Of a stretch of DNA of 64,000 nucleotides, positions 53,389 to 61,574 are shown one piece after another (the first letter of the stretch is position 1; each line of letters opens with the position of its first letter). Under the pieces are notes generated by a model, which saw only the letters and a list, made by a program, of their open reading frames with translations, was not told the origin of the DNA and searched no databases. Position numbers and translations under genes: made by a program. The stretch comes from Pedobacter metabolipauper. Its GTDB lineage: Bacteria; Bacteroidota; Bacteroidia; Sphingobacteriales; Sphingobacteriaceae. Location: the NCBI RefSeq assembly GCF_004362715.1, contig NZ_SNYC01000010.1:19888-83887 (forward strand), written 5' to 3'.

Positions 53389-53829
53389 TTATTTAAGTGG
53401 CTTAGGAGCTATTTTTTTTATTTTATTTTCAGCAGCGAGTTTAATGAAATTAATTGCGGGCAAAAGTATTGGCTTTATCCCGGCTTTCAATGATACTGAA
53501 GCCAGGTGTTCTCTTAAAAATGGAAACATGATTGCAGGGCCATTAGCTTTCGAGAATTGTTCTACCGATAATTGGGCATCACCAGAGCAATTAAATATTC
53601 CTACCATAATAATCTTTGCAGAAATATATTTTTTATTACTTATACCTGCTGAAAAATTTAGTAGAACGGTGATTTCAAGTATTTTATTTTCCTCGTTATA
53701 ATTATAATCAGTTTCTATTGAAACTTTATTCTTGAAAGAAGGATGTTGGAAATCAATTTTGTGCTCACGCTTAAATTGGCTGTCCAATAAAAAGATTTCT
53801 GAGATTTGAAATGAGGGTGTTTGAGACAT
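53389..53829 (-). CDS. SecB-like chaperone, 146 aa
   Basis: The C-terminal half carries the SecB signature: FPFLREHLASVSLKAGIKP then LLPAINFIKLA, where typical SecB has P-Y-x-R-E and P-x-L-x-P-I-N-F. The N-terminal half has the alternating beta pattern of the SecB core. SecB-like proteins encoded beside toxin-antitoxin genes act as dedicated chaperones of the antitoxin (TAC systems, family knowledge). It starts 3 bases after the preceding gene and ends the three-gene operon. Confidence 0.82.
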   Translation of the reverse strand: MSQTPSFQISEIFLLDSQFKREHKIDFQHPSFKNKVSIETDYNYNEENKILEITVLLNFSAGISNKKYISAKIIMVGIFNCSGDAQLSVEQFSKANGPAIMFPFLREHLASVSLKAGIKPILLPAINFIKLAAENKIKKIAPKPLK

Positions 53830-53832
53830 AGT

Positions 53833-54381
53833 TTAGGCAGCCAAAGTGTAAATATTCTCACAATCAAGATTTTCATTCTCAAACTCTTTAAAGGAGCTAG
53901 CCTTTTCTATTATAATATTTTCTAAAATGTTATAAGCTGAAGGAAGTGTATTTACATCAATGATTTTTTGATTGTAAGACATTTGCTCCAAGATCACTGG
54001 ACTATGAGTGACGAAAATTTCTTTTAGAGTATCATAAAACTGATTATCAAAAACCAGACTGACTAACTCTTGATTGGCAGAATAATTATCCGATGCTTCT
54101 TTAAAATCCTTTCCAAGAATGCTAAATTCTATATGCCCAATTGGCAAGATAGCGTCATCAGTTAATATGCATAGACTTTCGTTAGGAAATTTTTGAATAA
54201 ATCCAATAATAAAATTCAGCTCCCAAGCCTTTAAAACGTCATTAGAATGATAAATTTCATTCGGAATTACTTCAACCGAATGTGTTGACGATAATTCGTG
54301 AAAGCTGTAACTTGCCTTCAAAGTTTTAATATCTTTAACTAGAGCTGACATTTTCGATTTTATATATTCTCTTGAGGTCAT
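53833..54381 (-). CDS. Candidate antitoxin with ssrA-like C-terminal tail, 182 aa
   Basis: I do not recognise the family. The soluble protein starts at 54381 and ends in ENIYTLAA. This closely resembles the C-terminal end of ssrA tags (ENYALAA type), the recognition signal of the ClpXP protease. Placed between a HEPN-like gene and a SecB-like chaperone, a degron-bearing antitoxin that must be protected by the chaperone is the simplest reading. That reading is inference. The rest of the sequence has helix-rich character. Confidence 0.6.
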   Translation of the reverse strand: MTSREYIKSKMSALVKDIKTLKASYSFHELSSTHSVEVIPNEIYHSNDVLKAWELNFIIGFIQKFPNESLCILTDDAILPIGHIEFSILGKDFKEASDNYSANQELVSLVFDNQFYDTLKEIFVTHSPVILEQMSYNQKIIDVNTLPSAYNILENIIIEKASSFKEFENENLDCENIYTLAA

Positions 54382-54387
54382 AGTATT

Positions 54388-54786
54388 TTAGAGAGTGCTT
54401 TTTAATATTTTGTTAATTTCATCTGATAGATGTATTGAACTTTTTCCCTTATCGTGATCAATGGTAATTTCGCCGTAGTCAGCTTCAACGCGTAATTTTT
54501 TTAAATTGTTAATGTTATTATAGAACAGGGCTAAGTCTTTATTGTTTTTAAGTTTTAAATAATTAAATGTCTCATTAATCATGTAAACATGTGATCCGCC
54601 TGATGTAGAAGAACTCTCCGACTTGATTTCTGCTTCAGTTTTTCCAATTTTATTTAAGAGAATATGTTTCATCAATTGTACGGAACTATAATAAGAGCAA
54701 TGGACAACTGAACAATAGTATGTTAGTTTTTGGAGATGTCCCGCAGAAGCATAATTCATTTCAGATTTTTGAGAGAGTAAAGCCAT
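54388..54786 (-). CDS. HEPN-like protein, candidate toxin, 132 aa
   Basis: The protein is all-helical. It has SVVHCSYYSSVQLMKHILL in the N-terminal half and KKLRVEADYGEI in the C-terminal half. The second resembles the R-x-x-ADY motif of HEPN/UPF0332-like proteins. The ribonuclease R-x4-6-H motif of toxic HEPN domains is not clear. It is the first gene of the operon (spacing 6 and 3 bases to the next genes) and diverges from the WYL regulator. The toxin role is a hypothesis drawn from context. Confidence 0.55.
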   Translation of the reverse strand: MALLSQKSEMNYASAGHLQKLTYYCSVVHCSYYSSVQLMKHILLNKIGKTEAEIKSESSSTSGGSHVYMINETFNYLKLKNNKDLALFYNNINNLKKLRVEADYGEITIDHDKGKSSIHLSDEINKILKSTL

Positions 54787-55038
54787 TTATATTTTTTGGT
54801 TTGACTAAAGTGCAAATTAAAAATGATTTTTTTGTTTATACAAGAAATTATTTTTTTGTGCTTAAGGTAACTTTGTGCTGGGCGATGATAAGCGGTGTAT
54901 AAAGATTAGCTTTTTGACTTTGACCTCTTTTATGTAAATGTACATAATGATATACTTTAGATTATGAGTTAAAAGTGACCCTGACCTGTGCAGTCTATTT
55001 GCATAGTAATTTATATCTTTAAAAAAAAATGCTCAATT

Positions 55039-56049
55039 ATGCCTCCTGTAAAAAATGCGCTTATTAGATATAGAGTATTAGATAGATGCCTTTCTAACCC
55101 AGTAAAAAAGTATTTTATTGAAGATTTGGTAAATGCTTGCGATTTGGCATTAAAAGAAATCGAGCCGGATTCCAGTGGCATAAAAAAAAGAAGTATACAA
55201 AATGACATTAAGCACATGGAAAGTTCTGAGGGATGGAGTGCTCCAATTGGTCGTTTTGAAGAAGGAAAACGAATTTATTATAGATATACAGAAAAAGGAT
55301 TTTCCATTGATAAGCAGCCACTAAATCAAGCTGAATTAGAACAAATTAAGGCCGCAATGAGATTGTTATCTCATTTTAAGGGGATGCCTCAGTTCGAATG
55401 GCTAAATGAGCTAAGCTCAAAAATGGAAAATTCCATACTAATGGAAAATGAGACTAGTCCAATTATTAGCTTTGATAATAATAATTATTTAAAAGGGATT
55501 GAATTTTTAGGAGGACTTTTTCATTTTATTCTTTATAAAAAAGCACTGTGTATAAGTTACAAATCTTATAAGACTGAAAATAAAAGTAAGTTTGTTTTTC
55601 ACCCATACTACCTTAAACAATATAATAACCGTTGGTTTTTGCTAGGTCTAAATGATCGTTTTCAAAAAATAAATAATCTAGCACTAGATAGGATATTAAC
55701 TATAGAAGAAGATTCAACGTCCTTTGTGGAAAATACGACGTATGATTTTAATGAGTATTTTGAAGATGTAATTGGAGTAACGTTAAACGAAAATACTATT
55801 GTAGAAAAAATTGTTTTGCGTTTTGCTCCAAAATCAAAACCTTATGTTTTATCTAAACCGATTCATGGCTCTCAAAAAAACATATCAAAAGAAGGTGAAC
55901 ATTTAGTAATTTCTATCGAAGTAATTCCCAATTATGAATTAGAAAGCTTGATTATGTCATTTGGTGATTTAGTTGAAGTTATTTCGCCTGAAAGTTTTAG
56001 AAACAAAATTGCTGAAAGGTATAGCTGTGCAATAAAACAATACAACTGA
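55039..56049 (+). CDS. WYL-domain transcriptional regulator, 336 aa
   Basis: I start at MPPVKNALIRYRVLDRCL (55039), since the upstream 17 residues are improbable. The N-terminal 75 residues are a winged-helix (RSIQNDIKHMESSEGWSAPI), and a WYL domain follows (KFVFHPYYLKQYNNRWFLLG) with a C-terminal extension. WYL regulators of this architecture (BrxR/CapW-like) commonly repress defence operons, and ligand binding to the WYL domain releases them. It lies between the HEPN/SecB operon (divergent) and the CBASS operon (convergent), and could control either. Confidence 0.88.
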   Translation: MPPVKNALIRYRVLDRCLSNPVKKYFIEDLVNACDLALKEIEPDSSGIKKRSIQNDIKHMESSEGWSAPIGRFEEGKRIYYRYTEKGFSIDKQPLNQAELEQIKAAMRLLSHFKGMPQFEWLNELSSKMENSILMENETSPIISFDNNNYLKGIEFLGGLFHFILYKKALCISYKSYKTENKSKFVFHPYYLKQYNNRWFLLGLNDRFQKINNLALDRILTIEEDSTSFVENTTYDFNEYFEDVIGVTLNENTIVEKIVLRFAPKSKPYVLSKPIHGSQKNISKEGEHLVISIEVIPNYELESLIMSFGDLVEVISPESFRNKIAERYSCAIKQYN

Positions 56050-56123
56050 AAAAATTATGTTTCGATTTGACCTCTTATTTCTTTCAGGATACGCTTGAAC
56101 TTATAGATATGGATATAAATAAC

Positions 56124-56774
56124 CTAATCAATTCCTAGAACTTCAAACATAAACTCAAAATCAGTTGTTGAAAGTGTAGATAATTTATCATACGTATCTC
56201 TGTGGCATTTCCTATACTTTTCTCCACTACCACAAAAACACAATGACACGCGATCAGGTTTTTGTTTTTTTGATATGAACTTTAATCCTTCTTTGATTAA
56301 GTTCATATCTGTCGTATTAAATGTCTCTTTGAAAAACTCAATCCATCCTTTCAACCCATGAGATCTTTCTTGATAAAAGTATCCATTTAATCTTCGGAAG
56401 GTTTGATTAAAAAAATATGGTTTCACTTCTTCCTCTATGAAACCAGACAATGTTATTCCCTTCTTACATGCCAGCATTTCTTCCGGAGTAGTTTTTATAC
56501 AACAATGGCCGTCTGTTTCATAAACATGCCAATCATAATTTATAGGAATTTTTTTTCCAACCTCAAACACAACCGGAAATGAGTTAGGGAAATTGCTTGT
56601 AGCTAAAATTTCAACAGAATAAGTATCTATTAAACCATTTCCATCATCAACTAAATTTATTTCACCTTTTAACCCCGGAATCCCTTCTTTTACAAAAGAA
56701 GTGAGACCGGGATTGGTTTGAGATACCAATTCGACTTGATTAACAAATAATCTGTAGCCATCGCTATTAACCAT
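56124..56774 (-). CDS. E2-like ubiquitin-conjugating protein with C-terminal SEC-C zinc motif (CBASS), 216 aa
   Basis: I start at MVNSDGYRLFVNQ (56774), which overlaps the CD-NTase stop by 8 bases. A frame starting 33 bases upstream is also open. The E2 core lies around residues 20-140, and the candidate catalytic cysteine is in WHVYETDGHCCIKT (HCC). The C-terminus has SLCFCGSGEKYRKCHRD, a SEC-C zinc-binding motif. There is no E1 (ThiF) and no JAB peptidase in the locus, so the operon is of the E2-only (type II short) kind. It should conjugate or prime the CD-NTase. Confidence 0.82.
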   Translation of the reverse strand: MVNSDGYRLFVNQVELVSQTNPGLTSFVKEGIPGLKGEINLVDDGNGLIDTYSVEILATSNFPNSFPVVFEVGKKIPINYDWHVYETDGHCCIKTTPEEMLACKKGITLSGFIEEEVKPYFFNQTFRRLNGYFYQERSHGLKGWIEFFKETFNTTDMNLIKEGLKFISKKQKPDRVSLCFCGSGEKYRKCHRDTYDKLSTLSTTDFEFMFEVLGID

Positions 56775-57711
56775 TTGCCCAAGGTTTTGATGTAGATGCT
56801 CCTGCAATTAGCGCAGCATTACTAGATAAATTTTCAGATATATCCTGGCCTAAAGGGAAACGATCACCCAAGTGTTTCCGCCAAAGTTTACTCGCTTTAA
56901 GTTGATTTGGCTCCTTTAGTGCATTTTCTGCATCTTCGATGAAGCAATCTAAATTATCTAAGAAGTTTTGACGGCGACTACTGCTATAATGTTCAAACAA
57001 GTCATCATTTGGAATTGCAGGAACAATGCACTGAAAACTGTTTTTTAAGGCTTTTTTTATTTCTTTCAAAACATCAGTTAATGCAATATCCTCCCTAGCA
57101 TTTAAGATGATTTTGGACTTTGCATTAGATGCCAAAATTGTCATAGCTAAGCCACTTGGCATTTTATTACGTTTAAAATCACACCAAGCTTTTAAGTCCT
57201 TGACGATTTTAATGAGCATACCTTCTATATCTTTTTGAGCATTAAACCATTTTACAACGGCTTTTGGGTCACTATCTTCCCAACCAGTATTTTTAACCGC
57301 AATCATATATTCTTGGCCATCTATTTTGTAATAGATAGGGAAGTCAATTTCATAATCGCCAGCGAAAACTTTTCTAATGCATTTTTTTCTATGCTCAGGA
57401 TCGGTAGTTGTATATCCATAGACAGCATCCCAAACCCAAGATTGAAGCGTAGTTGCAGTTACATCCGGTTTTTTGAAAAAGTAAATGCCGTCATCTAAGT
57501 CGCAAATATCATCCTTTGTTCTTATTGCGGAGCCCATTTTATAAGATCCTTGGATGAAAAATTTTGGTATATATTCTGGATGATTTTCCTTAAAATACTT
57601 TCTAATGCGTTCACGTAGCGCATTTTTTGAAGTAGTCATTTTGGATTTTTTTTCAGTAGTTAGGGAAATTTCTGTTTGAAATTCTTGGAAAAGTTTTTTA
57701 GTATCTGCCAT
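56767..57711 (-). CDS. CD-NTase (cGAS/DncV-like nucleotidyltransferase) of a CBASS operon, 314 aa
   Basis: The catalytic signature GSYKMGSA (55-62), the acidic pair in DICDLDDGIYFF (68-79) and a third acidic residue in DYEIDFPIYY (about 119-123) mark an active CD-NTase. It should make a cyclic oligonucleotide on phage infection. The C-terminus ends STSKPWANG with a terminal Gly, as needed for E2-mediated conjugation in type II CBASS. It starts one base after the patatin stop and overlaps the E2 gene, so the operon order is effector, synthase, E2. Confidence 0.93.
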   Translation of the reverse strand: MADTKKLFQEFQTEISLTTEKKSKMTTSKNALRERIRKYFKENHPEYIPKFFIQGSYKMGSAIRTKDDICDLDDGIYFFKKPDVTATTLQSWVWDAVYGYTTTDPEHRKKCIRKVFAGDYEIDFPIYYKIDGQEYMIAVKNTGWEDSDPKAVVKWFNAQKDIEGMLIKIVKDLKAWCDFKRNKMPSGLAMTILASNAKSKIILNAREDIALTDVLKEIKKALKNSFQCIVPAIPNDDLFEHYSSSRRQNFLDNLDCFIEDAENALKEPNQLKASKLWRKHLGDRFPLGQDISENLSSNAALIAGASTSKPWANG

Positions 57712-57712
57712 A

Positions 57713-58735
57713 TTATTTAATATTTAAAAATTTAAGAATATTGAAAAGGTTATTTTTTGATAATTCATCGCCAATAGCCTCCATTCTTTGCAAAGATTTT
57801 TTATCCGAAGCGTTGAGTTCAATGCTATCTCCAGCCATATCGTGTTGAACTCTCAAATAATCGAAAGCTAGATCATTCTTTTTTAAAGCTCGATTTAAGA
57901 AAGCGATATATTGTTCTGTTATTTGAGCTTGAGTATCCAAAACTATATCTACAATTCTGGGATTAGGGAATAGCCAGAAAAAAATAGATTTGGGCTTCCA
58001 ACTCTTTTTGATTATTTGTCTACCCTTACCTGTTCCCAGAGACAATAGACTAATTTGGGAAAGATTATAACCTAATTTATCTGTAGCTTCAAAAATTCCA
58101 ATTAAAGCCGGATTATTTGCAAAAAGGCCACCATCAATCATGTTTACATTTTGTCCGCTACCGTAATTGTTTTTGAAACTAAATGAATGAGGAGGGAAGT
58201 AAATCGGTGCTGATGCACTCGACATTGCTACATGATGAGCTGGTAATTTATAATCTCTAGTGTAGTCGGAGTGATGTTTGGTTTTCAAAACATTAATAGC
58301 TCCGTCATTGCCATTAAAAGTCGGAATACAAACATTTGTCTTTAAATCTTTCAACAATGGAACCACTCCATTATTGGCTGCTGCATACACCTCTTTAAGT
58401 TTTTTAAGTAAATTCTTATTACTATAAATCGCGCTGAAAAATGCTCTTGTTTTGGTCGGAAGGCATTTAAGGATAAATCTTGGGAAAATAATTTTAGCGT
58501 TTTCTTTATAAAATTTTACAAGATCATTAGATGGAATTCCTAAAGCAATTGCGATGGCTAATATAGCTCCGGTGGAAGTACCGCAGATTAGATCAAAATG
58601 TTCATAAAGCTTTTTTTCTGGATCTTCCTGTTGCAATTCATATTCGAGATCTGCTAATACTTTAGCCGGAATTAATCCCCTGATTCCTCCTCCATCTATA
58701 GATAGTATCCTAAACTTTTTCTTTTCTTCTGTCAT
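57713..58735 (-). CDS. CapV-like patatin phospholipase, CBASS effector, 340 aa
   Basis: The patatin fold is evident: oxyanion DGGGIRG (14-20), nucleophile GTSTG with Ser54, and catalytic DGG (Asp201 in MIDGGLFANNPA). Members of this group are activated by the CD-NTase nucleotide and degrade membrane phospholipids, killing the infected cell. The C-terminal 110 residues hold the rest of the lipase domain. There is no signal peptide. It is the first gene of the operon, with a -7-like box close upstream. Confidence 0.94.
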   Translation of the reverse strand: MTEEKKKFRILSIDGGGIRGLIPAKVLADLEYELQQEDPEKKLYEHFDLICGTSTGAILAIAIALGIPSNDLVKFYKENAKIIFPRFILKCLPTKTRAFFSAIYSNKNLLKKLKEVYAAANNGVVPLLKDLKTNVCIPTFNGNDGAINVLKTKHHSDYTRDYKLPAHHVAMSSASAPIYFPPHSFSFKNNYGSGQNVNMIDGGLFANNPALIGIFEATDKLGYNLSQISLLSLGTGKGRQIIKKSWKPKSIFFWLFPNPRIVDIVLDTQAQITEQYIAFLNRALKKNDLAFDYLRVQHDMAGDSIELNASDKKSLQRMEAIGDELSKNNLFNILKFLNIK

Positions 58736-58754
58736 AAACCATTAAATAATAATT

Positions 58755-58762
58755 CAAACATA
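58755..58762 (-). promoter_or_regulatory. -7-like promoter element of the CBASS operon
   Basis: TATGTTTG on the minus strand matches TAnnTTTG, 20 bases upstream of the patatin start. No TTG at the expected -33 distance was seen, so the call is weak. Confidence 0.4.
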
Positions 58763-58924
58763 AAAGCTATCTGTGCAATGTATCTGCATAGGTGGATCAA
58801 GATCTGGTTAATCATCTATAATACTGTACATATAGGCTAATAGAGGTTCATTTGTAGTAGAAAAATTATAATTTTAAATATTATTCGAAACTAGATGAAA
58901 ACAAGCTATTTCAAACCCCGCAAG

Positions 58925-59781
58925 TCACAGCCTGTTGATCGAGTACAGCAATCCTTGGTTACACATTTCTTTGGCAACAGGTACAAAAGCCATCACCTTA
59001 TTGAATAAAGCATGGGCATCACTTTCCTCTATTGTAAAGTTGTCTTTATAGCGTGCTGCTGAATAACTTTCGACCAGCAAATCAAACAACCTCACATCGT
59101 TCTTAATACCGGATTGGAATAACATTTTTGAGGGGACATCTGAAAAAACATTGCACAAACGTAAAAGACGGTGCAGGTTATGGACGTCTGTACGGTAAGC
59201 TAAATGTACTTCGATTAAGGCTATACAGACTTGCTCAACGGCTTGGTGTAACATGAAAACGCATACATTAAGCTGGTTTTCAATTAAACACTCATTAGCA
59301 CCTGCTAGGAACCCGTCTGCCATTTCCATTCGGTGATTAAGATGTTTTAGGGCTTTGACACCTGCTTGGGTTGGAATAAAGGGCTGGATTGATTCCCGTT
59401 CTAAGATACCATCACGACTATAAACGATTTGTGCACTACTGCAAATGGTATTGAAAAACCTGTTGTTATCGGTTAGGGCTTCTGAAATAGTCTGTTTTCC
59501 ATGTGCTAAAATGGTAACTGTACCAGCGGTGAAAATTGTATTTGCATAGTGCTGAATATCATGCTCAATTCTGGCAAGACTTTCAGTTACCAATAACAGA
59601 AAATAATGGCATTGGGTTTCTGGATCATTTTCCATAAAGCAATTGCTTTTTTTGCATTGAATACGGTGTTCTTTCCGAAGCAATAGATTTTTTCAGGTTT
59701 AAATCTTTCAACAAGCGCCTTGATGAGCAAGGAGTAATCCTTTTGTTGATTTTGAAGTTGGATTGTGGTTAGTGCTTCCAT
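58925..59781 (-). pseudogene. Nucleotidyltransferase/HEPN-domain protein, frameshifted at an A7 run
   Basis: The N-terminal frame starts at 59781 (MEALTTIQLQNQQKDYSLLI) and has the start of a nucleotidyltransferase (EKIYCFGKNTVF). At a run of seven A on the coding strand (about 59646-59652) the continuation (SNCFMENDPETQCHYF) is in the -1 frame and stays open to 58925. The C-terminal part is a HEPN domain (LHQAVEQVCIALIEVHLAYR and SYSAARYKDNFTI). The A-AAA-AAA-G heptamer is a canonical -1 slippery site, so programmed frameshifting, an indel or a sequencing error are all possible. Confidence 0.7.
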
Positions 59782-59822
59782 ATTGATCTCATTTAATTGA
59801 TTTACTATTTAAATGAGTCTTG

Positions 59823-60002
59823 GAGATGCAGAAGCAGAAATAGGTGCGGAACTGCATCTCGTGGTTGCATAGAGTTTCTGAAGCCTTACGTAACACGAGT
59901 GTACAGCAGTCCAGCACCTATTTTAGGAATACGCAAATATAGCATATTAGTAAATAGGCTGGGTATTCTGCTGTCTTGCGTTACGGCTTCAGATATGCAA
60001 CC
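59823..60002. ncRNA. Large folded palindrome, possible structured RNA
   Basis: A 9-bp stem (GAGATGCAG 59823-59831, CTGCATCTC 59852-59860) is followed by a long imperfect palindrome from 59863 to 60002. Its matched segments are GGTTGCAT/ATGCAACC, TGAAGCC/GGCTTCA, ACAGCAG/CTGCTGT and CCTATTT/AAATAGG around a 28-base loop. It lies in the 367-base gene-free gap between the HEPN gene and the XRE gene. No reverse transcriptase is nearby, so retron is unlikely. It may be an RNA leader, an antitoxin RNA or a DNA structure. Confidence 0.5.
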
Positions 60003-60149
60003 GCAAGACCATTAATATTTTATTTGTTGTTTATTCTCACATAATCAAGTATTTAATACTCTAAGATAACTAGATAATTTCAATACTCCAAATAAAAATA
60101 CTCTTTTTATAGAGTGTGTAAAAATGGAGTATTTGCTTTACTTTATTTC

Positions 60150-60407
60150 ATGGCAAATGCGAATCTTTTAACGAATGAAAAAGAGCTAAAGAAAATAGGT
60201 TTACGGCTTAAAAGTCTCCGTAAGTTCGCTGGGTATACTAGTCCAGATAAGTTTTCTTATGATAATAATTTAAATCGTTCTCAATATGGTAAATATGAAG
60301 CTGGGAGTGCTAACATAACGATTGGTACATTGATTGGTATTCTTAATTGTTTCGGCGTAAGCTTAAGTGAGTTCTTCAATGAAGATTATGATAATTCAAG
60401 CGCATAG
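60150..60407 (+). CDS. XRE-family HTH regulator, 85 aa
   Basis: I start at ATG 60150 (MANANLLTNEKELKK). A GTG at 60114 gives an improbable N-terminus. One helix-turn-helix of the Cro/CI type is present: RLKSLRKFAGYTSPDKFSY and SQYGKYEAGSANITIGTLIG, with a short acidic tail. It may control the two genes that follow it. Confidence 0.85.
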   Translation: MANANLLTNEKELKKIGLRLKSLRKFAGYTSPDKFSYDNNLNRSQYGKYEAGSANITIGTLIGILNCFGVSLSEFFNEDYDNSSA

Positions 60408-60577
60408 TCAGTATCAAATGTGACTTCCTTTTGTAATTGTATTAATAATCTGTAATTATGAATAATATATTTTTAGTATATAGAGAAAAACTGTGTAGTA
60501 TTTCAGAAATAACGTTATAATTAACAGAATTTATAGTTTGTAAATAAGTTAGGAGACACCATTAATCGAAAAATCCA

Positions 60578-61075
60578 ATGACACTAAATGACATTAAACA
60601 TCCGATTTTATATTCTACAATGACAACATTGGCATATAATATCAATAAAAAATATTTTGAGGATAAACATTATTTATGGTGTACTCCATATTTTGGATCT
60701 GATTACCAATCTCCACATTTCACAGTTCCTCCAAGTTCATCACCTATAGAAATATATAATACATTCAAAAAAGAAATAGAAGGCGCCGACTTACATAATA
60801 CAAAAATAAGACTTAATCGAAAAGGAATAAGGAAGGGGGCTGATACGATGCTTGCTCTTGGTAAAATCTCACAAGAAGCATATGATGAGATAATCACAAT
60901 TTCAAAAAGAGCCACTAATGAACAGTTTAGGCCATTACTTTGCGTGATTTCAAGAATTGAAGCTGTACCCTATTATAAAAAAGTCGATGTTAAAGATAGA
61001 GCAAATCCCTTGTCCCACGAGTATATACTATCAAATTTACCCCATTCAGTATTTGACATAATTAAAATCGGTTAA
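60578..61075 (+). CDS. Hypothetical protein, 165 aa
   Basis: The soluble protein MTLNDIKHPILYSTMTTL has no signal or membrane segment and no motif that I know. It ends 1 base before the next gene, so the two are coupled. As it follows a small XRE gene in an island, a toxin or defence role is possible, but nothing in the sequence shows it. Confidence 0.65.
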   Translation: MTLNDIKHPILYSTMTTLAYNINKKYFEDKHYLWCTPYFGSDYQSPHFTVPPSSSPIEIYNTFKKEIEGADLHNTKIRLNRKGIRKGADTMLALGKISQEAYDEIITISKRATNEQFRPLLCVISRIEAVPYYKKVDVKDRANPLSHEYILSNLPHSVFDIIKIG

Positions 61076-61076
61076 T

Positions 61077-61442
61077 ATGAAAACTTTAGAAAGCTTATTA
61101 GAAAGTTATAATATATTTGAAAAGAGAAGTGCTTTGTATTATTTAGGTAGATATATCAAACAAGCAGAGATTTTTGAAAACTATGAAAAGAATATTTTTA
61201 TAGACGGAGCAGAAAGTAACCCTGATGAAAAAATAAAATCATTAACGCTTAATATGATAGAACATATTGAAAGAGCAGCGAATAAAAAGGCTTCTGAATT
61301 TAATGAAGATGAATTTTATTATTGGATGGATTATATAGCTGAAATTGAGGATAATATCGATAACGTACCTAACCAAGAAATAATAGAAAAAGCTCTAGAA
61401 GAATTGGATAAATTTGAGGTTCCAAAAAGCAAGGAGAATTAA
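61077..61442 (+). CDS. Small acidic helical protein, 121 aa
   Basis: The acidic, strongly helical protein (MKTLESLLESYNIFEKRSAL) has no recognisable motif. Its start lies 1 base after the previous stop. In pairs of this kind the acidic helical member is often the partner that neutralises or binds the other. That is inference. Confidence 0.65.
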   Translation: MKTLESLLESYNIFEKRSALYYLGRYIKQAEIFENYEKNIFIDGAESNPDEKIKSLTLNMIEHIERAANKKASEFNEDEFYYWMDYIAEIEDNIDNVPNQEIIEKALEELDKFEVPKSKEN

Positions 61443-61574
61443 TAACAAGAGCAAATAATGCTATCGATTATTTAAGAAACCGGGGATGATCTCCGACCAT
61501 TCCCGCTTCATCTAAATTAACGCTCTCGTATATAAAGACGTTAATCAAGGCTAGATATTGTGCTACCCGATAAA

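Noticed and set aside
59823..60002. Retron ncRNA or integron attC site
   Set aside because: No reverse transcriptase or integron integrase is present, and the ends do not have the RYYYAAC/GTTRRRY form of attC.
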